NCBI GenBank assembly: GCA_947584105.1
Contig: CANPWK010000077.1
Coordinates: forward strand, 1 to 5,326
DNA: 5,326 nt
DNA from: an uncultured Bacilli bacterium
GTDB lineage: Bacteria > Bacillota_I > Bacilli_A > RF39 > UBA660
Direction: 5' to 3'
Part shown: positions 1-5,326 of the stretch, one piece after another
Layout of the letters: each line of letters begins with the position of its first letter
Numbering within the stretch: position 1 is the stretch's first letter
Position numbers and translations under genes: made by a program
Notes under the pieces: generated by a model
Database searches by the model: none
Told to the model about the DNA's origin: nothing
The model's input: only the letters and a program-made list of their open reading frames with translations

Positions 1-384
1 ACAGTTACAATAGATGGAAAAGAACATAAAGTAAGCTATGGAGCTACTTATCAAGATTTATTAAATTTGATAGATACAAAAAAAGAAGGTTATACTTTTA
101 AGGGTATCAAAGATAAAGATGGTAATTTTATTTCAGACGATTATATAGTTAAAGAAGATATAACTTTGACTTCTGTATATGAAAAAGATAAAGTTGTAGT
201 AGATACTAATCAAAATAATCCGGATAATAAAAATGATTTAAATAATCAAAATAATGAATCTAAATTAAATAACCCAAATACAGGTGATAATGTATTCAGA
301 AATTTATTATTATTGTTGATTTCTAGTTGTGGAATATTATCAATTTTTATAATTAAAAAATTATTTATAAAAATAAAAAGATAA
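1..384 (+). CDS. C-terminal part of a wall-anchored surface protein (5' end outside the window)
   Basis: Frame 1 is open from the first base to a TAA stop at 382-384, giving 127 codons of a longer protein whose start lies upstream. A TTG at 67 could be read as a start but falls inside a conserved domain, so I reject it. Residues 1-64 form an InlB B-repeat/Flg_new-like domain (VSYGATY, YTFKGIKD, then DITLTSVYE); the usual Trp of the 'GW' position is replaced here by Ile. An Asn/Asp/Lys-rich linker follows (about 65-90), then NPNTG at 91-95 (bases 271-285), a hydrophobic stretch of about 18 residues (99-117) and a Lys/Arg tail ending KIKR. This order is that of a sortase sorting signal, so the protein is inferred to be cell-wall linked and outward facing. 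The repeat is paralogous to the last repeat of the next gene, with roughly 25 of 63 positions identical by eye. The function of the missing N-terminal part cannot be told; a carbohydrate-active enzyme or binding protein is plausible from the neighbour only. Confidence 0.88.
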   Translation, partial: TVTIDGKEHKVSYGATYQDLLNLIDTKKEGYTFKGIKDKDGNFISDDYIVKEDITLTSVYEKDKVVVDTNQNNPDNKNDLNNQNNESKLNNPNTGDNVFRNLLLLLISSCGILSIFIIKKLFIKIKR

Positions 385-413
385 TAAATATACTTTAATT
401 TTATTATCTTTTT
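375..413 (+). terminator. Predicted intrinsic terminator overlapping the stop codon
   Basis: A perfect 14-bp inverted repeat pairs 375-388 with 400-413 around an 11-base loop. The 3' arm ends in a T run (409-414) and the 5' arm starts with an A run, so the element could act in both directions. Only one pair is G-C, so the stem is weak thermodynamically, though typical of very AT-rich genomes. It contains the TAA stop of the upstream gene and separates it from the next surface gene. Confidence 0.65.
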
Positions 414-439
414 TATGAAAAAATATTAAAGCATTTTAA

Positions 440-467
440 TTGAGAAAAATAAGGAAGTAGGTATAAT
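440..467 (+). promoter_or_regulatory. Sigma-A-like promoter hexamers immediately before the CBM26 gene
   Basis: TTGAGA at 440-445 matches the -35 consensus at five of six positions and is followed, after 16 bp, by a perfect TATAAT at 462-467. Taken at face value this is the best promoter in the gap, but its expected start of transcription (about 472-476) falls on or just inside the ATG at 471. Either the transcript is effectively leaderless, the real promoter lies further upstream, or the match is chance in AT-rich DNA. I see no stronger alternative between 385 and 440. Confidence 0.35.
451..462 (+). promoter_or_regulatory. Ribosome binding site region of the CBM26 gene
   Basis: AAGGA at 451-455 and AGGT at 459-462 both resemble the anti-Shine-Dalgarno complement. 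The second lies 8 bases before ATG 471, a normal spacing, while the first is far for 471 and fits better an ATG at 466. ATG 466 reads only ATG GTA TGA, and its stop overlaps ATG 471. The site supports 471 as the start. It competes with the promoter reading of the same bases: if transcription started near 474, this site would not be in the mRNA. Confidence 0.5.
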
Positions 468-470
468 GGT

Positions 471-1991
471 ATGATAAAAAAGTGGAATTTATTAGTAATC
501 TCTTTAATATTGTGTTTTATTGGGATTACAAATGTCGATGCAATTGGATTAAAAGCTCTAATGAAGGGAGATAAGGTATGTGTTGATTCTAGTGTTTTAA
601 AATCATCTGGTCAATATTATATATATGCTTGGGTAGGTGGTGCAGATACTTATAAAAATCATGAATGGCCAGGAGTTAAAATGACTAAAGAGACAGAGGA
701 TGTTTATTGTTATTCACCAGAATACGATAATTATAGTATGGTTATTTTTAATAATGGAACTAGTAATAATGGTGGTAATAAACAAACTATTGATTTATAT
801 ACTTTAGGATCAGGACTTATATATTTGTTTGATGGTACACAAACTAAAGAAGATAATGGAACAAAATATTATGGTAAATGGGCTATTTATGATAAAAGTG
901 AATTAGTAAATTTAGTTAAAGAAGTAGAAAAATATAATGAACTTGATTATACAATAAAAACATACCAAAATTTATTAAAAGTTTTAAACGGTGATGGAAC
1001 TACTATTGGTGCAAGCGAGTTATCTAAAAAAGATTATAAAGATGAAAATATGGAAATAAAAACTCGTGATAATGAAGAAGGATTTTATTCTATTTATGAA
1101 CAAGTTTTGGAAAATTTAAAACAAGCTAAAAAACAATTAGTTAAACGTCATAAAGTTGTTATTAAAGATAGTGCTAATGGTAATGTTAGTTTTTCTTGGA
1201 AAGAAAATAGTGATACAGCAATCACACTTAAATCAGCAAGTAATAAAGGATATTATTTAAGTGGATTAAAAGTAACTAATATTACTGGTTATGATGGTGA
1301 TAAACCAATTTTAGGAAACCAAGTAACAGAGTTATCTATAAATGATAGTAATAATTATGATTATAATCTTAATAGTGATGTTTATGTGGAAGCTATATTT
1401 AGTAAAAAAACATATAAATTAACTTTTAAAGTAGGTAAAAATGGTAATATTTATAATAGTTCAGATAAAGAAATATCTAGCCCAGTAACAGTAGAATATG
1501 ATGATGATTTTACATTAAAGGTTGTTGCTAACGAAGGTTATGATGTTGATAAAATTATTATAAATGGTAAAGAATATACTTTAAAAGATGGTGCTGTTAC
1601 AATAAAAAATATTGATAGCGATATTACTATTGAAGTAAGTTTTAAAATAAAATCATTTATTGTAAATGTTGATGGTAAAGATTATAATGTAGAATATGGT
1701 ACAACATATGATGATTTGCTTGATTTACTTAGTTCTAAAGATAATTCTAAATTAAAAGGTTTAAAAGATGTTGATGGAAATATTCTTGATAAGAATTTCA
1801 AAGTAACAGATAATGTTACTCTAAAGGGAATATATGACCAGAAACAACTTAGTGATAATAATAATTCTAATGTACCTAAGACACCTAATACTATTGATAA
1901 TATTACTTTTTATATATTAATGTTTATAATGTCTTTAGTTGTTATTATATCAATAGGTATTATGAAGAAGTATAAATATTTAAGAAAATAG
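471..1991 (+). CDS. Secreted, membrane-anchored CBM26 starch-binding surface protein without catalytic domain
   Basis: This 506-residue protein probably binds starch or related alpha-glucans at the cell surface. Residues 1-24 are a signal peptide (MIKKW, hydrophobic core, VDA before IG). Residues about 34-140 resemble carbohydrate-binding module family 26: YYIYAW (49-54), HEWPGVKMT (64-72), VIFNNG (91-96), then QTIDLY. The mature chain has only two cysteines, C37 and C80, both in this module and possibly a disulfide. Residues about 143-226 are helical with a DYT motif and a Leu-rich end, like a FIVAR domain (tentative). Beta-repeat domains follow at about 227-311, 314-392 (InlB/Flg_new_2-like, with DDDFTLKVVANEGYDVDKI) and 395-459. 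The last is paralogous to the preceding partial gene. A membrane segment (478-498) and a basic tail end the protein. The expected sorting motif is degenerate (PNTID, or VPKTP, lacking the Gly). No glycosidase domain is present and nothing fits an amylase core. The start at 471 is chosen because it gives an intact signal peptide; the next Met is residue 31. Family assignments are from motif recall, not a search. Confidence 0.85.
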   Translation: MIKKWNLLVISLILCFIGITNVDAIGLKALMKGDKVCVDSSVLKSSGQYYIYAWVGGADTYKNHEWPGVKMTKETEDVYCYSPEYDNYSMVIFNNGTSNNGGNKQTIDLYTLGSGLIYLFDGTQTKEDNGTKYYGKWAIYDKSELVNLVKEVEKYNELDYTIKTYQNLLKVLNGDGTTIGASELSKKDYKDENMEIKTRDNEEGFYSIYEQVLENLKQAKKQLVKRHKVVIKDSANGNVSFSWKENSDTAITLKSASNKGYYLSGLKVTNITGYDGDKPILGNQVTELSINDSNNYDYNLNSDVYVEAIFSKKTYKLTFKVGKNGNIYNSSDKEISSPVTVEYDDDFTLKVVANEGYDVDKIIINGKEYTLKDGAVTIKNIDSDITIEVSFKIKSFIVNVDGKDYNVEYGTTYDDLLDLLSSKDNSKLKGLKDVDGNILDKNFKVTDNVTLKGIYDQKQLSDNNNSNVPKTPNTIDNITFYILMFIMSLVVIISIGIMKKYKYLRK

Positions 1992-2010
1992 TTGAAAAAC
2001 TATTTTTTTT
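1985..2010 (+). terminator. Intrinsic terminator with GAAA tetraloop
   Basis: A perfect 9-bp stem pairs 1985-1993 with 1998-2006 and closes on a GAAA (GNRA) tetraloop at 1994-1997. An uninterrupted run of eight T residues (2003-2010) follows, half of it in the 3' arm. The 5' arm includes the TAG stop (1989-1991) of the CBM26 gene. This is the clearest terminator in the window and isolates the surface genes from the ligA-pflB unit. Confidence 0.8.
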
Positions 2011-2064
2011 GAATGCAATTTTAATATTATTGAATAATAAAAATTTTAAATTTGATAAGAAATC

Positions 2065-2093
2065 TTTAAGTTTCACATTATACGTGATATAAT
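2065..2093 (+). promoter_or_regulatory. Extended -10 promoter of ligA-pflB
   Basis: TATAAT at 2088-2093 is a perfect -10, preceded by TG at 2085-2086 with one base between (TGATATAAT), the extended -10 form. At 17 bp spacing the -35 position holds TTTAAG (2065-2070), matching consensus at three of six positions, which the extended -10 can offset. Transcription is expected near 2100, so the leader before ATG 2110 would be about 10 bases and no Shine-Dalgarno site would fit in it. It is the only plausible promoter for both ligA and pflB in this window. Confidence 0.65.
2071..2089 (+). promoter_or_regulatory. Imperfect inverted repeat in the ligA promoter, possible operator
   Basis: TCAC at 2073-2076 is mirrored by GTGA at 2084-2087 about base 2080, with further matched pairs at 2071/2089 and 2078/2082. 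It covers the spacer and the start of the -10, where a bound protein would block RNA polymerase. The half-sites are in the TCAC-n7-GTGA order, opposite to the TGTGA-n-TCACA order of Rex and CRP/FNR sites, so I do not assign a regulator. Chance is quite possible. Confidence 0.2.
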
Positions 2094-2109
2094 AATAATA
2101 GTGATTTTT

Positions 2110-4095
2110 ATGATAGAGAAAAGAATGGATGAATTAATTAAAAAATTAAATCAGGCTAATTATGAATATTATACGTTAGATAAACCTACGATTACTGATC
2201 AAGAATATGATGATATGATGGATGAGTTAATTGATTTAGAAACTAAAAATCCACATTTAGTCAGAAGTGATTCACCTACATTAAAAGTTGGTGGAAAGGT
2301 AATTGATGAGTTTAATAAGGTCAATCATAATATACCTATGATGTCTTTAGGTGATGTATTTAATATTGATGAAATAAGAGAATTTGATGAAAGAGTTAAA
2401 AAAGTTGTTTCTAATCCTAGTTATGTTTGTGAACTTAAAATAGATGGGTTATCAGTTTCTTTAATTTATAAAAAGGGTAAATTAGTATTAGCAGCAACCC
2501 GTGGTGATGGTGTTACTGGAGAAGATATTACTCATAATGTAAGGACAATTAAAAACGTTCCTTTATCTTTACCTGAGGATATTGATATTGAGGTTCGTGG
2601 TGAAATATATATGCCTATAAAATCATTTAATAAATTAAATGAGGAAAGAAAAAAAGAAAAATTAAGTGAGTTTGCTAATCCAAGGAATGCTGCAGCTGGT
2701 TCTGTTAGACAGTTAGATAGTAAAATAGCTGCAAGAAGAAATCTTTCTACTTTTCTATATCATTTACCACTTGCAGAGAATTATAATATAAAAAGTCAAG
2801 AAGAAGCTATAAATTTTATGAAATCATTAACTTTTACTGTTAACCCAAATATAAAAAAAATTGATACTATAGAAGAAGTTACTGATTATATTGAGTATTG
2901 GACTGTTAATAGAGATTCTTTAGAATATGATATCGATGGAATAGTTATTAAAGTTAATGAATTTGAAAATCAAAGGAAGTTGGGAACGACATCTAAAGTG
3001 CCAAAGTGGGCAATTGCTTATAAATTTCCAGCTAAACAGGTTTTAACTAAAATAGAAAATGTTGAATTTTGTGTTGGTCGAACTGGAAAAGTAACTCCGA
3101 GAGCGGATTTATCAAAGGTACGTGTTGCAGGTAGTAAAGTTAGTAGTGCGACTTTACATAATGAAGATTATATTATTAGTAAAGATATAAGGATAAATGA
3201 TATAGTTGCTATTAGAAAAGCTGGAGATATTATTCCAGAGGTAGTAGAAGTTATAAAGTCGAGAAGAACTGGAGAAGAAATACCAATTAAGATGATAGAA
3301 AATTGTCCTATTTGTGGTAGTAAGTTAGTAAAGAAAGAAAATGAAGCGGCATATTTTTGCTTAAATAATAATTGTGATGCTCGTAAAATTGAGGGCTTAA
3401 TACATTTTGTTAGCCGTGATGCTATGTATATTGAAGGATTTGGAGAAGCGATAGTTGAGGATTTTTATAATTATGGTTATTTGAAAAGTATTCCTGATTT
3501 TTACCTTTTAAAACAATATAAAGATGAATTACAGGAATTAGAAGGATTCGGTAAAAAAAGTATTGAGAATTTACTTGAAGCAATAGAAAAAAGTAAAAAT
3601 AATTCTTTAGAACGATTAATTTTTGGTTTAGGTATTAGGCATGTAGGTAAAAAGACGGCTAGTATTTTAGCTAAATATTATAATAATATGGATAATTTAA
3701 TGAATGCTACTTTAGATGAATTAAATAATATTTCTGATGTAGGGGATAAAATTGCTAATAGTATTGTTGATTATTTTAATTGTAATAAACAGTTAATAGC
3801 AGTCTTAAAAGAGATGGGCTTGAATATGAATTATTTAGGCAAAAAGGTTAATGAAAATGAATTATTTAAAAATAAAAAGTTTGTATTAACAGGAACCTTA
3901 GAAAATTTAACTAGAAATGAGGCTAAGGATTTAATTGAAGAAAATGGCGGCGAGGTTGTTAATAATGTTAGCAAAAATACCGATGTAGTGATTTTAGGTA
4001 TTTCACCTGGAAGTAAGTATGACAAAGCATTACAATTAAATATTGAGATTTGGAATGAAGATGAGTTTCTTAATAATTTAGGAGGTAGTTTATGA
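2110..4095 (+). CDS. ligA: NAD+-dependent DNA ligase LigA
   Basis: LigA seals nicks in duplex DNA using NAD+, joining Okazaki fragments and finishing excision repair. At 661 residues it is full length (about 670 in Bacilli). Domains in order, numbered from ATG 2110: Ia NAD+-binding helices with YEYYTLDKP (18-26); the adenylation domain with the catalytic lysine K110 in ELKIDG, ATRGDG (129-134), EVRGE (161-165), DGIVIK (276-281) and K305 in AYKFPA; the OB fold (about 313-390) with VGRTGKVTP; a zinc finger of four cysteines (C399, C402, C417, C422; spacing 2-14-4 as in Bacillus); helix-hairpin-helix motifs (GFGKKS, GIRHVGKKTA, DVGDKIA); and a C-terminal BRCT domain (about 584-661) with VLTGTL and W648. 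All key residues are present. GTG 2101 and ATG 2125 are in-frame alternatives. ATG 2110 keeps the whole N-terminal helix aligned with Bacillus LigA, and none of the three has a good ribosome binding site. The stop overlaps the pflB start by four bases. Confidence 0.97.
   Translation: MIEKRMDELIKKLNQANYEYYTLDKPTITDQEYDDMMDELIDLETKNPHLVRSDSPTLKVGGKVIDEFNKVNHNIPMMSLGDVFNIDEIREFDERVKKVVSNPSYVCELKIDGLSVSLIYKKGKLVLAATRGDGVTGEDITHNVRTIKNVPLSLPEDIDIEVRGEIYMPIKSFNKLNEERKKEKLSEFANPRNAAAGSVRQLDSKIAARRNLSTFLYHLPLAENYNIKSQEEAINFMKSLTFTVNPNIKKIDTIEEVTDYIEYWTVNRDSLEYDIDGIVIKVNEFENQRKLGTTSKVPKWAIAYKFPAKQVLTKIENVEFCVGRTGKVTPRADLSKVRVAGSKVSSATLHNEDYIISKDIRINDIVAIRKAGDIIPEVVEVIKSRRTGEEIPIKMIENCPICGSKLVKKENEAAYFCLNNNCDARKIEGLIHFVSRDAMYIEGFGEAIVEDFYNYGYLKSIPDFYLLKQYKDELQELEGFGKKSIENLLEAIEKSKNNSLERLIFGLGIRHVGKKTASILAKYYNNMDNLMNATLDELNNISDVGDKIANSIVDYFNCNKQLIAVLKEMGLNMNYLGKKVNENELFKNKKFVLTGTLENLTRNEAKDLIEENGGEVVNNVSKNTDVVILGISPGSKYDKALQLNIEIWNEDEFLNNLGGSL
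4081..4086 (+). promoter_or_regulatory. Strong ribosome binding site of pflB inside the ligA 3' end
   Basis: GGAGGT lies five bases before ATG 4092 and decides the pflB start. The same bases encode two Gly residues near the LigA C terminus (GGSL), so ribosomes finishing ligA pass directly over it. This fits translational coupling of the two genes. Confidence 0.85.
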
Positions 4096-5326
4096 AAGAA
4101 TGGGATGGATTTAAAGGATTAAAATGGCAAAAAAATATTGATGTTGCTAATTTTATAGAAATGAATTATACAGAGTATGTTAATGATGAGTCTTTTTTAA
4201 CAGGAATTAGTAATAAAACTAGTAAGGTTTGGAAAAAATGTGAAAGTTTACTAAAGAAAGAAGCTATTAGTGGGGTTCTTGATGTTGAAACTGATATTTT
4301 TTCTGGTATTGATAATTTTGAACCAGGTTATATAGATAGAAAAAATGAAGTTATTGTGGGACTACAAACTGATGAACCTTTAAAAAGAATTATGAATCCT
4401 TATGGTGGCATGCGTATGTTAAAAAAATCTTTAGAATCATATGGCTTTAGAATGGATAAGGATTTGGAAAATAAGTTTAGTGAATTTCGTAAAACTCATA
4501 ATGATGGAGTATATGATGCTTATACAAAAGAAATTAGAAAATGTAGAACAAATCATTTAATTACTGGTTTACCTGATGCTTATGGTAGGGGTAGAATTAT
4601 AGGTGATTATAGAAGAGTTGCCTTATATGGAATTCAATTTTTAATTGATAAAAAGTTATCTGATTTAGATAAATTATCTGATACTATTAATAATACAACT
4701 ATACGTTTGAGAGAAGAAGTTAGTGAACAGATTAAAGCGTTAAAGGAAACAGCTAAAATGGCTGAGCGTTATGGATTTGATATTACTAAACCAGCAAGTA
4801 ACGCCAAAGAAGCTATTCAATGGTTATATTTTGCTTATTTGGCTTCAGTGAAACAAAATAATGGGGCTGCTACTAGTATAGGAAGAAATTCAGCATTTAT
4901 TGATATTTATATTGAAAGAGATATTCAAAGAGGAATTTTGACTGAAATAGCAGCACAAGAGTTAATAGACCAATTTATAATAAAATTAAGATTAGTACGT
5001 CATCTTAGAACTCCTGAATATAATGAATTATTTGCGGGGGACCCAACTTGGGTTACTGAATCAATTGGTGGAATGATGAATCAAGAAAAATCATTCGTGA
5101 CAAAAACTGCTTATCGTATGCTTAATACTTTATATAATATAGGCCCAAGTGCTGAACCTAATATGACGATATTATGGAGTACTAAATTACCTGATAACTT
5201 TAAAAGATATGCCTCTAAAGTTTCGATTGAAACTCATACGATTCAATTTGAAAATGATGATTTGATGCGACCAATTTATGGCAATGATTATGCTATTGCA
5301 TGCTGTGTTTCTGCAATGGTATTAGG
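4092..5326 (+). CDS. pflB: Pyruvate formate-lyase (formate acetyltransferase), 3' end outside the window
   Basis: PFL is a cytoplasmic glycyl-radical enzyme that converts pyruvate and CoA to acetyl-CoA and formate in anaerobic fermentation. The window holds 411 complete codons, somewhat over half of the usual 750-760 residues. The sequence follows E. coli PflB closely from the N terminus: DESFLTG (32-38), GLQTDEPLKR (90-99), EFRKTHN (131-137), GLPDAYGRGR (159-168), GDYRRVALYG (171-180), AIQWLYF (241-247), LRTPEYNELF (305-314), ESIGGM (323-328), EPNMTILW (355-362), ENDDLMRP (387-394). Active-site residues are present: R168 and W320, equivalent to E. coli R176 and W333, and the paired C404-C405 (bases 5301-5306), equivalent to C418-C419. 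The Cys-Cys pair argues for true PFL over glycerol or choline lyases, which have a single Cys at this site. The glycine-radical motif lies beyond the end and cannot be checked. ATG 4092 overlaps the ligA TGA (ATGA) and is served by GGAGGT. No separate promoter is evident, so it is probably cotranscribed with ligA. The activase gene pflA is not seen here. Confidence 0.96.
   Translation, partial: MKEWDGFKGLKWQKNIDVANFIEMNYTEYVNDESFLTGISNKTSKVWKKCESLLKKEAISGVLDVETDIFSGIDNFEPGYIDRKNEVIVGLQTDEPLKRIMNPYGGMRMLKKSLESYGFRMDKDLENKFSEFRKTHNDGVYDAYTKEIRKCRTNHLITGLPDAYGRGRIIGDYRRVALYGIQFLIDKKLSDLDKLSDTINNTTIRLREEVSEQIKALKETAKMAERYGFDITKPASNAKEAIQWLYFAYLASVKQNNGAATSIGRNSAFIDIYIERDIQRGILTEIAAQELIDQFIIKLRLVRHLRTPEYNELFAGDPTWVTESIGGMMNQEKSFVTKTAYRMLNTLYNIGPSAEPNMTILWSTKLPDNFKRYASKVSIETHTIQFENDDLMRPIYGNDYAIACCVSAMVL

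Noticed and set aside
67..384. TTG at 67 as the start of a separate 105-residue protein
   Set aside because: The frame is open back to base 1 and the upstream residues (DGKEHKVSYGATYQDLL) belong to the same conserved repeat as in the next gene, so the gene begins before the window.
471..1991. Alpha-amylase or pullulanase
   Set aside because: The protein has no GH13 catalytic barrel or its conserved Asp/Glu motifs; after the binding module there are only helical and repeat regions.
2021..2055. Short AT-only palindromes such as TATTATT-G-AATAATA at 2025-2039
   Set aside because: The one-base centre cannot form a hairpin and such matches are expected in pure A/T sequence; no promoter element lies close enough to make it a clear operator.
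2071..2089. Rex or FNR site upstream of the pflB operon
   Set aside because: The half-sites are in the reverse order (TCAC...GTGA instead of TGTGA...TCACA) and do not match either consensus.
3831..4025. 64-codon open frame on the minus strand
   Set aside because: It lies wholly inside the conserved BRCT-coding part of ligA, has no ribosome binding site or promoter of note, and its protein is low complexity. It is a shadow of ligA.
1..5326. Mycoplasma genetic code, tRNA or rRNA genes, CRISPR array, insertion sequence
   Set aside because: TGG is used for Trp and TGA stops ligA in the expected place. I saw no cloverleaf, regularly spaced repeats, transposase or terminal inverted repeats on either strand.

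Overview
The window suggests an AT-rich, low-GC Gram-positive bacterium of the Bacilli/Mollicutes-like gut type. The evidence is strong A+T bias, codons dominated by TTA, AGA and AAT/GAT, Shine-Dalgarno sites of the GGAGG type, and surface proteins with a signal peptide, an NPNTG-like sorting motif and a basic C-terminal tail. TGG encodes Trp throughout and TGA ends ligA, so the code is standard (table 11) and not the Mycoplasma code. The lineage is inferred from these traits and from protein resemblance recalled from memory, not from a search.

Region 1 (1-1991) carries surface-protein genes. It opens with the 3' end of a wall-anchored protein: an InlB/Flg_new-like repeat, an Asn-rich linker, an NPNTG motif, a membrane segment and a basic tail. 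Next comes a complete 506-residue secreted protein with a CBM26-type starch-binding module, a helical FIVAR-like region, three beta-repeat domains and a C-terminal membrane anchor, but no catalytic domain. The last repeat of the second protein is clearly paralogous to the repeat of the first. The two probably belong to one family of cell-surface starch or glycan binding proteins. A predicted intrinsic terminator overlaps the stop codon of each gene, so each looks like the end of its own transcript.

Region 2 (about 2065-5326) is a housekeeping and fermentation pair. A TGn-extended -10 promoter sits almost directly on the start of ligA (NAD+-dependent DNA ligase, complete). The ligA stop codon overlaps the start of pflB (pyruvate formate-lyase, cut by the window end just after its Cys-Cys active site) in an ATGA overlap, with a good ribosome binding site inside the ligA 3' end. 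All genes are on the + strand and no gap between genes exceeds about 110 bases.

Functionally, the surface protein would capture starch at the cell surface and PFL would convert the resulting pyruvate anaerobically to acetyl-CoA and formate. LigA is unrelated to this and shares only the transcript. I see no clearly undescribed system. The most notable points are the non-catalytic CBM26 surface protein with a degraded sorting motif, the near-leaderless promoter placement at two genes, and the ligA-pflB translational overlap.
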